Origin: Firmicutes bacterium OM04-13BH
GTDB lineage: Bacteria > Bacillota > Clostridia > Lachnospirales > Lachnospiraceae
Length of the DNA stretch: 64,000 nt
NCBI GenBank assembly: GCA_003481745.1
Contig: QULP01000004.1
Location: forward strand, 1-64,000
Reading direction: 5' to 3'
Shown: one piece after another, positions 1 through 7,283 of the stretch
Layout of the letters: each line of letters starts with the position of its first letter
How positions within the stretch are numbered: the first letter of the stretch is position 1
Made by a program: the position numbers and the translations under genes
The notes under the pieces: generated by a model
What the model was told of the DNA's origin: nothing
The model's database searches: none
The model's input: the letters and a program-made list of their open reading frames with translations, nothing else

Positions 1-6
1 TTTTAT

Positions 7-35
7 ATTATATCAAAGCTGTTTTTGTTTGTCAA
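7..35 (-). promoter_or_regulatory. Consensus sigma-A promoter reading off the left edge
   Basis: On the minus strand TTGACA (30-35) and TATAAT (7-12) are separated by exactly 17 bp. It lies just beyond the tRNA-Ser genes and would transcribe a gene left of the window. Confidence 0.7.
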
Positions 36-42
36 GAACTTT

Positions 43-70
43 TTTAATTTTTCTTTTAAGAAAAATTAAA
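43..70 (-). terminator. AT-rich hairpin after the tRNA-Ser genes
   Basis: An 11-bp perfect inverted repeat (TTTAATTTTTC at 43-53, GAAAAATTAAA at 60-70) directly follows the 3' end of the first tRNA on the minus strand. The run of T lies in the 5' arm rather than after the stem, so this is a weak terminator or a processing hairpin. Confidence 0.35.
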
Positions 71-159
71 CGGAGAAGGAGGGATTTGAACCCTCGCACC
101 GCTATTAACGGCCTACTCCCTTTCCAGGGGAGCCCCTTCAGCCACTTGGGTACTTCTCC
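71..159 (-). tRNA. tRNA-Ser (anticodon GGA)
   Basis: The minus strand folds into a long-variable-arm class II tRNA. The acceptor stem is GGAGAAG (153-159) with CTTCTCC (72-78), the discriminator is G (71), and the T loop is GGTTCAAATCC. The anticodon loop reads CTGGAAA, giving anticodon GGA, which reads TCC and TCT. CCA is not encoded. It is co-oriented with a second tRNA-Ser 32 bp upstream and probably shares its promoter. Confidence 0.95.
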
Positions 160-191
160 AAATGCCTAAATGATATTTTTCATTTAGCGAG

Positions 192-277
192 CGGAGAGAG
201 TGGGATTCGAACCCACGCGCCCTTGCGGACAAACGGTTTTCAAGACCGCCTCGTTATGACCACTTCGATATCTCTCC
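192..277 (-). tRNA. tRNA-Ser (anticodon TGA)
   Basis: A class II tRNA on the minus strand. The acceptor stem is GGAGAGA (271-277) with TCTCTCC (193-199) and the discriminator is G (192). The anticodon loop CTTGAAA gives anticodon TGA, which reads TCA. It has the long variable arm typical of serine tRNAs and no encoded CCA. A consensus promoter lies 51 bp upstream, and this gene precedes the tRNA-Ser(GGA) in the same transcript. Confidence 0.95.
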
Positions 278-327
278 ATCTTTGTTTTATTCTGTTTGTT
301 TATCGCTCTGTGTCAGCGACAAGTGAT

Positions 328-356
328 ATTCTAGCACTAGTTGTTCCAAATGTCAA
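328..356 (-). promoter_or_regulatory. Promoter of the tRNA-Ser pair
   Basis: TTGACA (351-356) and TAGAAT (328-333) on the minus strand with 17 bp between them, placed to start transcription shortly before tRNA-Ser(TGA). This fits a strong stable-RNA promoter. Confidence 0.8.
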
Positions 357-420
357 CACTTTTTTTGATTTTTTTTTATTTTTTTATTTTTTCCGTTTTT
401 TTATTCTTTTTGTTTTATTT

Positions 421-454
421 TATCAGGGAAAGATTTCGCCCTCTTTCCCTGATA
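421..454. terminator. Hairpin between ispD and the tRNA promoter
   Basis: A perfect 12-bp inverted repeat (TATCAGGGAAAG at 421-432, CTTTCCCTGATA at 443-454) with a 10-nt loop lies after the ispD stop. The minus strand continues in A/T without a clear U run, so termination of the ispD operon is likely but not certain. The region 278-510 otherwise holds only the tRNA promoter and a T-rich tract at 361-420. Confidence 0.5.
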
Positions 455-510
455 TTTACTGGAATTTTTAAGCTTTTTACTCCTGTTTGGCAAAGTTTTT
501 AAAAGTGATT

Positions 511-1209
511 CTACTCTTCCTCTAACGTCTCCAAAATCTGCTCCGCAAGTAAAATATCTTCCGGGGTCGTAATTTTTATATTATCATAAGCCCCTTCTTC
601 CAACTTCACTTTTAATGAACCATATTGTTCCATTACCATTGCATCATCCGTAATTCCCTGCATTCCTTCCTGCTTTGCCTTTTGATATGCCGAATAAATT
701 TCCGTATAGGAGAAAATCTGAGGAGTCTGAATATTCCAGACTCGAGCCCGTTTTGGCGTAGATTCTACAAATCCCTCTTCATCCGTAATTTTCACTGTAT
801 CTTTGGATGGTACACCCAAAACACACGCTCCACCTGCAATCACCGCTTTTTTTCCGCGCTCTATCATTTCCTCTGTTACAAATGGTCTTGCGCCATCATG
901 AATAAACACATAATCACAGTTTTGACATGCCTTAAGTCCTTCATAAACAGAATCATAGCGTTCTTTTCCACCTGTAACGACTGCTTTTACCTTTTGGAAT
1001 CCAAACGGCTCTACAATCTCTCTTTTTACATATTCAACGCTTTCTGCACCTGTTACAATAATGATATCATCAATTTCACTGCTCTTTTCAAAACAAGAAA
1101 TACTATAAAACAGAACCGGTTTCCCTTTTAACAAAAGAAACTGCTTCTGTATTTTACTCTTCATTCGTTTTCCCTGGCCTGCTGCCAGCACAATTGCTGT
1201 ACAGTTCAT
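511..1209 (-). CDS. ispD: 2-C-methyl-D-erythritol 4-phosphate cytidylyltransferase
   Basis: IspD transfers CMP from CTP to methylerythritol phosphate, the third step of the MEP isoprenoid pathway in the cytosol. The 232-residue protein has the usual family length. It shows the nucleotide-binding start AIVLAAGQGKRM (residues 5-16), the HDGARPF motif (104-110) and the IQTPQIF segment near residue 163, all hallmarks of the family. The gene is last in the leftward run tsaE-tsaB-rimI-zinc ribbon-rnz-tsaD-ispD, 16 bp after tsaD. No IspF domain is fused. The family assignment is secure; co-transcription with tsaD is inferred from spacing. Confidence 0.95.
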   Translation of the reverse strand: MNCTAIVLAAGQGKRMKSKIQKQFLLLKGKPVLFYSISCFEKSSEIDDIIIVTGAESVEYVKREIVEPFGFQKVKAVVTGGKERYDSVYEGLKACQNCDYVFIHDGARPFVTEEMIERGKKAVIAGGACVLGVPSKDTVKITDEEGFVESTPKRARVWNIQTPQIFSYTEIYSAYQKAKQEGMQGITDDAMVMEQYGSLKVKLEEGAYDNIKITTPEDILLAEQILETLEEE

Positions 1210-1225
1210 ATTATCGCCCCTTATA

Positions 1226-2260
1226 CTAACGTTCTCCCAATTTCAGGTTTGGAACTGCATTTAAATCCATTCCATGTCTCGTTCCCTTTAAAAATTCGTA
1301 ATACGCAGCCACACCAATCATTGCTGCATTGTCCGTGCAGAAAATTGGTGATGGATGATAAAATTTTATCTGATTTTTTTTACATGCTTCCTCCATCGCA
1401 CTGCGAAGTCCGCTATTTGATGCAACCCCTCCGGCAATCGCCAGTTTTTTAATATGATAATCTTTTGCCGCCATAATTGCGTGTTCCACAAGTACCTCAA
1501 CCACACAGCGCTGAAAAGAGGCTGCAATATCTGCTGCTACAATCTCTTCCCCCTGCATTTTGCACTTGTTTAAATGATTTAATACCGCTGATTTTACCCC
1601 ACTAAAGCTAAAATCATAAGGAGCATCTTCAATCTTGGCCTTTGGAAAATCAAACGCATAAGGATTTCCCTCTTTTGAAAGTTTATCAATTTTCGGTCCA
1701 CCTGGATATCCCAATCCAATTGCTCTTGCAACTTTATCAAATGCCTCACCTGCTGCATCATCTCTGGTACGTCCTAAAATTTCAAACTCACCATAATCTT
1801 TTACAATAACCAGATGTGTATGACCTCCCGATACAACCAGACATAAAAATGGCGGTTCTAAATCCAGATTTTCAATATAATTGGCAGAAATGTGCCCCTC
1901 AATGTGATGCACGCCTACCAGTGGTAAATCTTTTGCAAAACTAATTGCTTTTGCCTCTGCCACTCCGACTAAAAGCGCACCGACAAGCCCAGGTCCATAA
2001 GTCACCCCAATCGCATCTAAATCATCTAAAGTAACCCCTGCTTCTTTCAGTGCCTCTTCAATCACCTGATTAATTTTTTCAATGTGTTTTCTTGATGCAA
2101 TTTCCGGCACTACTCCTCCATAAAGTTTATGAAGGTCTATCTGTGAAGAAATCACATTTGATAAAATAGTACGTCCATTTTTCACAACGGATGCCGCAGT
2201 TTCATCACAGGAACTTTCAATTGCAAGAATTTTAATATCTTTTTGTGTTTCTGTCTCCAC
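1226..2260 (-). CDS. tsaD: tRNA N6-adenosine threonylcarbamoyltransferase
   Basis: TsaD transfers threonylcarbamoyl to A37 of tRNAs that read ANN codons, working with TsaB and TsaE, which are encoded upstream here. An ATP/metal-binding ASKHA fold is indicated by [11 protein letters not shown] near the N terminus, the metal-ligand pair H119 and H123 in HHIEGH, and the VSGGHTH motif (about 143-149). I chose the GTG at 2258-2260 because AAAGGAG sits 7 nt before it and family similarity begins there. An in-frame ATG at 2329 would add 23 residues unlike the family and has no good ribosome site. The protein is then about 344 residues, normal for TsaD. Confidence 0.95.
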   Translation of the reverse strand: METETQKDIKILAIESSCDETAASVVKNGRTILSNVISSQIDLHKLYGGVVPEIASRKHIEKINQVIEEALKEAGVTLDDLDAIGVTYGPGLVGALLVGVAEAKAISFAKDLPLVGVHHIEGHISANYIENLDLEPPFLCLVVSGGHTHLVIVKDYGEFEILGRTRDDAAGEAFDKVARAIGLGYPGGPKIDKLSKEGNPYAFDFPKAKIEDAPYDFSFSGVKSAVLNHLNKCKMQGEEIVAADIAASFQRCVVEVLVEHAIMAAKDYHIKKLAIAGGVASNSGLRSAMEEACKKNQIKFYHPSPIFCTDNAAMIGVAAYYEFLKGTRHGMDLNAVPNLKLGER

Positions 2261-2386
2261 GTTTTTTTCTCCTTTCCCATGTACTCCATTCCAATGTACG
2301 CTCGAAATTTTTCTGTTAAAAGCTCTCAAAACTCAAAACGTACCTCAATATCTACAATATCTATCTGATATCATCTTAAGTTTCTG

Positions 2387-3301
2387 CTACTCTTCTTCAA
2401 ACTGCAGTTCTACCGACTGGCGATCTCTTGCTGCAATCGTATTTTGGAAAATTTTTGTTGCCTCTCCCAATGCTTCTTCCGGTCTTACCAGCGACGGACT
2501 GTAATGTGTCAGCCAGAGTTCCTTTACATTGGCACTTTTTGCTAATGTTGCAGCTTCTTTAAACGTCATGTGTTTATGTGCCTTTGCCTTTTCCTCTTCT
2601 TTATCCTGCTCTCCATACATTCCTTCACAGATAAATAAATCTGAGTCTTTCGCATGCTCTTCTATAGATTTGACCGGTCTGGTATCTGTCGTATAAGTCA
2701 GTTTAATTCCCTTTCTTGCCGGTCCTAATACCATATCAGGAGTATAAAGCATGCCATCTGCCTCTACTGTCTCCCCTTTTTGCAGTGGATTCCAATATTT
2801 TAACGGAATATTCTGTTCCTTTGCTCTTTTTGCATCAAATTTTCCATTTCTCTTGATTTCTATCGTATATCCATAACAAAGTACATTATGATTTACTTTA
2901 TATGCCGTAATCTCATACCCATATAAAGTAAAAGTCTCTTCCGACTGAGTCAACTCAATACATTCAATTTCAAAAGGCAGTTCCGGTGCAATCACACGAA
3001 GCGCATTTACCACACGGACAAGACCTTTTGGTCCAATCAAAGTAAGAGGCTCGGTTCGCTCTGCATTTCCCATTGTCAAAAGCAGTCCTGGAAGCCCACT
3101 GATATGATCTGCATGATAATGGGTAAAACAAATCACATCAATCGGCTTAAAACTCCAGCCTTTTTCCTTTACAGCAACCTGAGTTCCCTCTCCACAATCA
3201 ATCATTAAATTACTTCCGTTATAGCGTGTCATTAAAGCAGTTAATTTTCGTCTTGGAAGCGGCATCATTCCACCGGTTCCTAACAGACAAACATCCAGCA
3301 T
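2387..3301 (-). CDS. rnz: Ribonuclease Z
   Basis: RNase Z is a metallo-beta-lactamase-fold endonuclease that removes 3' trailers from tRNA precursors, especially those lacking an encoded CCA such as the two tRNA-Ser genes in this window. The 304-residue protein carries the zinc motif HYHADH (61-66), an N-terminal LLGTGG strand, TYTTDTRP in the middle and a late LTHYSPS histidine motif. It lies between a small zinc-ribbon gene and tsaD on the same strand, so the whole block is devoted to tRNA maturation. Length and motifs match the bacterial long-lived RnZ/ElaC family. Confidence 0.95.
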   Translation of the reverse strand: MLDVCLLGTGGMMPLPRRKLTALMTRYNGSNLMIDCGEGTQVAVKEKGWSFKPIDVICFTHYHADHISGLPGLLLTMGNAERTEPLTLIGPKGLVRVVNALRVIAPELPFEIECIELTQSEETFTLYGYEITAYKVNHNVLCYGYTIEIKRNGKFDAKRAKEQNIPLKYWNPLQKGETVEADGMLYTPDMVLGPARKGIKLTYTTDTRPVKSIEEHAKDSDLFICEGMYGEQDKEEEKAKAHKHMTFKEAATLAKSANVKELWLTHYSPSLVRPEEALGEATKIFQNTIAARDRQSVELQFEEE

Positions 3302-3376
3302 CTATCTTTTATCCTCATTTCTCTCTGATTTTGCAGAGATATCTGCGTTTTTTATCTTAACACACATTTTTGACTG

Positions 3377-3625
3377 CTACAACAATTCCTTTTCTTTTTT
3401 CACGGTAAGTGGAATTACAAAATCTGCGGTTATTCTATCATAGCACGCTTCACATAAATCAAATTCATGGTGTTCTGTATCTTTATTTGAAAAATATCCC
3501 CATAAAATCTCTCCATGAAACATTCCTTCCTGAATCATTTCGTTTTTTATGGTTATTTTTTTTCCACATCCATTACAATAAATTTCTGCCAGTTTTTTTT
3601 CTTTTTGATTTTTATATTTTCTCAT
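3377..3625 (-). CDS. Small zinc-ribbon protein of unknown function
   Basis: A protein of about 82 residues with a CNGCGK pair followed by a second CEAC pair some 40 residues later, which should form a four-cysteine zinc ribbon. The centre is acidic and histidine-containing (DTEHHEFDLCEACYD). I chose the ATG at 3625 because GGAGG lies 6 nt upstream; an earlier ATG at 3649 lacks a ribosome site. It sits between rimI and rnz on the same strand with gaps of 75-150 bp, so it may be transcribed with the tRNA-modification genes. No signal peptide or membrane segment is visible. The function is unknown; similar proteins are usually annotated as hypothetical. Confidence 0.7.
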   Translation of the reverse strand: MRKYKNQKEKKLAEIYCNGCGKKITIKNEMIQEGMFHGEILWGYFSNKDTEHHEFDLCEACYDRITADFVIPLTVKKEKELL

Positions 3626-3776
3626 CCTTATCCTCCAAACGGATGTCATATACTTTCAAAATCTCTCTTTTTGATTTACTTTGTACTCTCGACTTGTTTC
3701 TTCTGTATTATACCGAATTTTTTTCAAAAATCCTATATGAAACCATTTTCAAATATAGAAAAAGATAGCAATTCTG

Positions 3777-4235
3777 CTATCTTTTACACATAACGATTCC
3801 ATCTTCGACCGGCTCTTCATAAAACTTTTTCCGCACATCAATCTCTTCAAATCCAAAGGAACGGTATAACTTTCTTGCACGTAGATTACTCTCTCGCACT
3901 TCTAAAAAGAAAGACATCCCCCCTCTTTTTTTCGCTTCTTTTAAAAATTCCTCCATAAGATGCGTTCCGGCTCTTTGTCCCCAGCAGGACTTTTTAATTG
4001 AAACATTTGTAATCTCGCCCTCATCTAATACAAGCCACATTCCTGCATAACCAATGATTTCATTTTGATTCTCAATCACCATGTACAACGTATTTTTGGA
4101 ATGAACTGCATCTTCAAAATCCTTTTGCTTCCACGGCTTTGAAAAATTTTCAGCTTCAATTTGAGCAATTTCTTCTGCATCCTCTATTGTCATTTCACGC
4201 ACTTTTAATAAATTTTTTTCGATATTCTCACTCAT
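3777..4235 (-). CDS. rimI: Ribosomal protein S18-alanine N-acetyltransferase
   Basis: A 152-residue GNAT acetyltransferase. RimI acetylates the N-terminal alanine of ribosomal protein S18, and in Firmicutes the gene is almost always next to tsaB and tsaE, as here. The acetyl-CoA binding region contains WGQRAGTHLMEEFLKEA, and the C-terminal RESNLRARKLYRSFGFEE segment is characteristic of RimI. Its start overlaps the tsaB stop by 8 bp, implying translational coupling. The RimI call rests on family resemblance and context; some RimI-like GNATs have broader substrates. Confidence 0.9.
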   Translation of the reverse strand: MSENIEKNLLKVREMTIEDAEEIAQIEAENFSKPWKQKDFEDAVHSKNTLYMVIENQNEIIGYAGMWLVLDEGEITNVSIKKSCWGQRAGTHLMEEFLKEAKKRGGMSFFLEVRESNLRARKLYRSFGFEEIDVRKKFYEEPVEDGIVMCKR

Positions 4236-4950
4236 GGTTTTCTTGTTTTAAACGTTCTGCACGCTCTCTTTCTGCCTGAGAAACACGAAGATACTCCGGC
4301 TTATGTTCTGCTGCGCTTTCCGTTTTTCCCTCTTTAAAATAAAGAGCACCAAGCATGCCAACCGCCCCTGCGCGCTGTCTGCTTAAATGTGCCGGTGCAA
4401 ATGAATACGGCACTTTACAGTTTTCCTGAATCAATTCTTTATAAACCGGAACAGCATCACCAAGAAAGATTACCGGTCTTTCCATTCGATTTAATTCTTT
4501 TATCAATTCCTCTAATGCAACTGCATCCTGTTCTTTTACCACCTGCATCTGATGATTTAAAAAGCAATACATTCCTGTATAAACCTGTTTTCTTCTTGCA
4601 TCCATAATCGGACAGATAATCGTATCTTCATCGGTATCATATAAATTATAAGCCAGTGCATCTACCGTCGGCACGCTGATTAACGGCTTATCTAATGCAA
4701 GTCCCAGTCCTTTTGCTGTCGCCGAACCAATTCTAAGCCCTGTAAAAGAACCTGGTCCTGCTGCCACTGCAATTGCATCAATTGAACTTAAATCCAAATC
4801 AATACTCTTTTTTATTTCTTCTAACATCGGAAGCAAAGTCTGGGAATGTGTTTTTTTATAATTCATCGTATACTCTGCCACAAGTGTTTCTTCTTCTATC
4901 ACAGCCACAGAAGCTACAAGCCCCGAACTGTCAATTGCTAATAATTTCAT
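4228..4950 (-). CDS. tsaB: tRNA threonylcarbamoyladenosine biosynthesis protein TsaB
   Basis: TsaB is the inactive ASKHA-fold partner of TsaD and is required for t6A37 formation in tRNA. The 240-residue protein begins LLAIDSSG, where the nucleotide loop has degenerated relative to TsaD, and contains AVAAGPGSFTGLRIG, the signature by which TsaB is recognised. It lies 36 bp downstream of tsaE and overlaps rimI. The C terminus is Lys/Glu rich. Confidence 0.94.
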   Translation of the reverse strand: MKLLAIDSSGLVASVAVIEEETLVAEYTMNYKKTHSQTLLPMLEEIKKSIDLDLSSIDAIAVAAGPGSFTGLRIGSATAKGLGLALDKPLISVPTVDALAYNLYDTDEDTIICPIMDARRKQVYTGMYCFLNHQMQVVKEQDAVALEELIKELNRMERPVIFLGDAVPVYKELIQENCKVPYSFAPAHLSRQRAGAVGMLGALYFKEGKTESAAEHKPEYLRVSQAERERAERLKQENHE

Positions 4951-4986
4951 TGTCTTCTCTCCTCTCTGGTTTCTTGTTCTGCTTTT

Positions 4987-5442
4987 TTATTCCATTTCTG
5001 TCTTAGCTAAACCATCTATTGTGATTTTTCGATAATCAAATCCTTTTTCCGGATTTTTTTCAATTGTAATTGCAATGATAGACTCCGGCAAAAGCTCTTC
5101 TATTAATTCCGCCCATTCAATCAGGCAAATTCCTTTCCCAAAAAAGTAATCATCGTATCCGATTTCTTCCATTTCTTCAATATCTCCAATTCGATAGACA
5201 TCAAAATGATAAAATGGAAGCCGACCGCCTTCATATTCTTGAACAATCGTAAACGTCGGACTGTTTACCGGTTCTTTGATTCCAAGTCCTACAGCCACTC
5301 CTTGAGTAAATACGGTCTTTCCGGTTCCCAAATCTCCATTTAAGGTATAAATCTGTCCTGCAACCGCTTTTTCTCCAAGCCGTTTCCCAAGTTCAAATGT
5401 TTCCTTCGCACTATTTGTTTCTATTATCATATTTTGACTCAC
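4987..5442 (-). CDS. tsaE: tRNA threonylcarbamoyladenosine biosynthesis ATPase TsaE
   Basis: TsaE is a small P-loop ATPase that drives turnover of the TsaBD complex in t6A synthesis. The 151-residue protein has the Walker A motif GDLGTGKT (36-43), a switch-like PTFTIVQEY segment and a conserved FDVYRI stretch followed by an acidic IGYDDYF region. It is first in the leftward operon. Upstream lie about 490 bp of repeats and a divergent promoter region. Confidence 0.94.
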   Translation of the reverse strand: MSQNMIIETNSAKETFELGKRLGEKAVAGQIYTLNGDLGTGKTVFTQGVAVGLGIKEPVNSPTFTIVQEYEGGRLPFYHFDVYRIGDIEEMEEIGYDDYFFGKGICLIEWAELIEELLPESIIAITIEKNPEKGFDYRKITIDGLAKTEME

Positions 5443-5499
5443 TTTCTGTTTCTATACAAAATGACATCATTTTCTGTTTCTTTCATCCGAGCGAGTATT

Positions 5500-5763
5500 C
5501 GTCAGAATATCGTTACGGTAAAACAGACATTTACAATCCGCTTTGTTACTTGCTCACCACTTAGTGATCTGCGCACTTGAAGCAGGAGAATGCTTATCTG
5601 CGGTAAAGCGGACATTCGCAATCCGCTTCGCTACTTGCTCATGAACGCAGTCGCTTCGCGATCTGTCAGTGGGAGCTTTCAACTCCCACTGACAGAAGCA
5701 TCCCCCTCACCCGCCGTTTAGTGCTCTGCGCACTTGAAGCGGGGGGAATGCTTATCTGCGTTC
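5500..5763. repeat. Two imperfect tandem copies of a dispersed hairpin repeat
   Basis: The 486-bp gap between tsaE and the cyclophilin gene holds two related units, about 5517-5600 and 5601-5761. Each starts near GGTAAA(A/G)C(A/G)GACATT, passes through a core close to AATCCGCTTCGCTACTTGCT (5535-5554 and 5620-5639) and ends with GAATGCTTATCTGC. The second unit carries a perfect 13-bp hairpin (CTGTCAGTGGGAG with CTCCCACTGACAG). The same core recurs near 29160 and 36351. I see no protein-coding signal. Confidence 0.8.
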
Positions 5764-5801
5764 AAATCTCGATTCTACATTATAACACAGAAAATTATGG
5801 C

Positions 5802-5830
5802 TTGCACCTTTTATTTTTCCAGATTATAAT
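5802..5830 (+). promoter_or_regulatory. Promoter of the cyclophilin gene
   Basis: TTGCAC (5802-5807) and TATAAT (5825-5830) with 17 bp spacing, about 100 bp before the ATG. On the other strand the same hexamer reads GTGCAA and is followed 17 bp later by TATAAT (5779-5784), so a divergent promoter for tsaE sharing the -35 region is possible but weaker. Confidence 0.65.
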
Positions 5831-5928
5831 GGTATCTGAACCTTTTGGTGCTGCCAGTTTTATTGTTTTGATAAGACTTTTTAAGTGCAGTAACCTGTTC
5901 GCAAAAAAAATTAAAGGAGATACAAATT

Positions 5929-6447
5929 ATGGCTAATCCAATTGTAACCATCACAATGACAGATGGCAGTGTTATGAAAGCTGAATTATATCCGGAAGTT
6001 GCACCAAATACTGTAAATAACTTTATTAGTCTGGTTAAAAAAGGCTTCTATGATGGTCTTGTATTCCACAGAGTCATCCGCGGATTTATGATTCAGGGCG
6101 GCGACCCACAGGGAACCGGAATGGGCGGTCCTGGCTATTCCATCAAAGGAGAATTTACCTATAACGGTTTTTCCAATGATTTAAAACATACACCAGGTGT
6201 TCTTTCCATGGCTCGCGCAATGGATCCAAACTCAGCCGGAAGCCAGTTCTTCATTATGCATGAAACTTCCCCACATCTGGATGGACAGTATGCTGCATTT
6301 GGAAAAGTAACTGACGGACTTGACGTGGTAAATAAAATCGCTGAAGTTCCAACTGACTACAGTGACCGTCCTCTTGAACCACAGATGATTCAGAACATGA
6401 CTGTAGATACTTTCGGAGTTGAATATCCGGAACCGGAAACGGTATAA
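5929..6447 (+). CDS. Cyclophilin-type peptidyl-prolyl cis-trans isomerase
   Basis: A 172-residue single-domain cyclophilin that speeds isomerization of X-Pro bonds in folding proteins. It has the FHRVIRGFMIQGGDPQGTG active-site segment (catalytic Arg in FHRVI), the SMARAMDPNSAGSQFFI strand and HLDGQYAAFGKV near the C terminus, all diagnostic. There is no signal peptide or lipobox, so it is predicted to be cytosolic. AAAGGAG lies before the ATG. It is monocistronic and convergent with the YigZ-like gene, with only 5 bp between the stops. Confidence 0.95.
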   Translation: MANPIVTITMTDGSVMKAELYPEVAPNTVNNFISLVKKGFYDGLVFHRVIRGFMIQGGDPQGTGMGGPGYSIKGEFTYNGFSNDLKHTPGVLSMARAMDPNSAGSQFFIMHETSPHLDGQYAAFGKVTDGLDVVNKIAEVPTDYSDRPLEPQMIQNMTVDTFGVEYPEPETV

Positions 6448-6452
6448 TTTTA

Positions 6453-7109
6453 TCAGTCTTCAAATGTAAGAACTTCTTTATCAAGAATGGCATAATACAG
6501 TTCTTTTTCTGCCGTGACAGAAGCTTTTCCGCTCGTTGCTTCCGTCACGGCTTTTTTTATGCGTTCTTCTTCTTTTTTCGGAACTAATACTTCAAATTCT
6601 ACACTTTCTGTATATCTTGAATCTAAAATCGGAAGATTCTCCTGCCCAAACAGATACTGCAGTTTTCCGACTCCATTATAATCTGTTCCAACTAACAGAC
6701 ATACTCCATGGTTTTTGGTAATTAAAATACTGTTTTTTAATCCTTCCTGAACGGCTTTTGAATATGCCCTTACAAGTCCTCCCGTTCCCAGCAGAGTTCC
6801 GCCAAAATATCTGGTTACTACAACCGCAATATTATACAGTTCTTCTCCAAGCAGAACATCAAGCATTGGTTTTCCTGCCGTTCCCTGTGGTTCTCCATCA
6901 TCACTGCAGCGCATAAACTCTTTTCTTTCTCCAATCACATAAGCATAGCAGTTATGTCTGGCATCCCAGTATTTCTTTTTTATCTCTTCAATAAATTTTA
7001 AAGCTTCTTCTTCTGTTTTTACCAGACGGACAGTTGCGATAAAACGTGACTTTTTTTCTACGATTTCGCCCTCTCCGCCCTGATAGACTGTCCTATATTG
7101 TTCTAACAT
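6453..7109 (-). CDS. YigZ/IMPACT family protein
   Basis: A 218-residue member of the YigZ/UPF0029 (IMPACT) family, whose bacterial role is not firmly settled and is thought to touch translation or RNA. The N-terminal domain shows the family pattern EKKSRFIA, the Cys/His region ARHNCYAYVIG, SDDGEPQGTAGKPML and VTRYFGGTLLGTGGLVRAY. A shorter C-terminal ferredoxin-like domain follows (about 140-215). Length matches the full-size family. It stands alone between a convergent cyclophilin gene and a divergent penicillin-binding protein gene. Confidence 0.9.
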   Translation of the reverse strand: MLEQYRTVYQGGEGEIVEKKSRFIATVRLVKTEEEALKFIEEIKKKYWDARHNCYAYVIGERKEFMRCSDDGEPQGTAGKPMLDVLLGEELYNIAVVVTRYFGGTLLGTGGLVRAYSKAVQEGLKNSILITKNHGVCLLVGTDYNGVGKLQYLFGQENLPILDSRYTESVEFEVLVPKKEEERIKKAVTEATSGKASVTAEKELYYAILDKEVLTFED

Positions 7110-7230
7110 CTTTCTTATCCTTACCTGATTCTTTTTAAATTTTCTTCATCATACCACAGAAATTTACAGGTGCAAAGCAATAATTTTCCCCTGAAAAGTA
7201 TCAAAAAGTGTGAATTTTATCAAGTTAGAC

Positions 7231-7259
7231 TTTATTTCGCACAGGGCATTTGCTATAAT
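7231..7259 (+). promoter_or_regulatory. Putative promoter of the penicillin-binding protein gene
   Basis: A perfect TATAAT at 7254-7259 lies 24 bp before the start codon. The -35 region 17 bp upstream (TTTATT, 7231-7236) matches the consensus poorly. Confidence 0.45.
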
Positions 7260-7283
7260 AAACCGGTAAAGGAGGCAAAATAC

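Noticed and set aside
71-277. tRNA genes as an attachment site for an integrated element
   Set aside because: Both tRNAs are complete with no duplicated 3' ends nearby, and the mobile element is 49 kb away.
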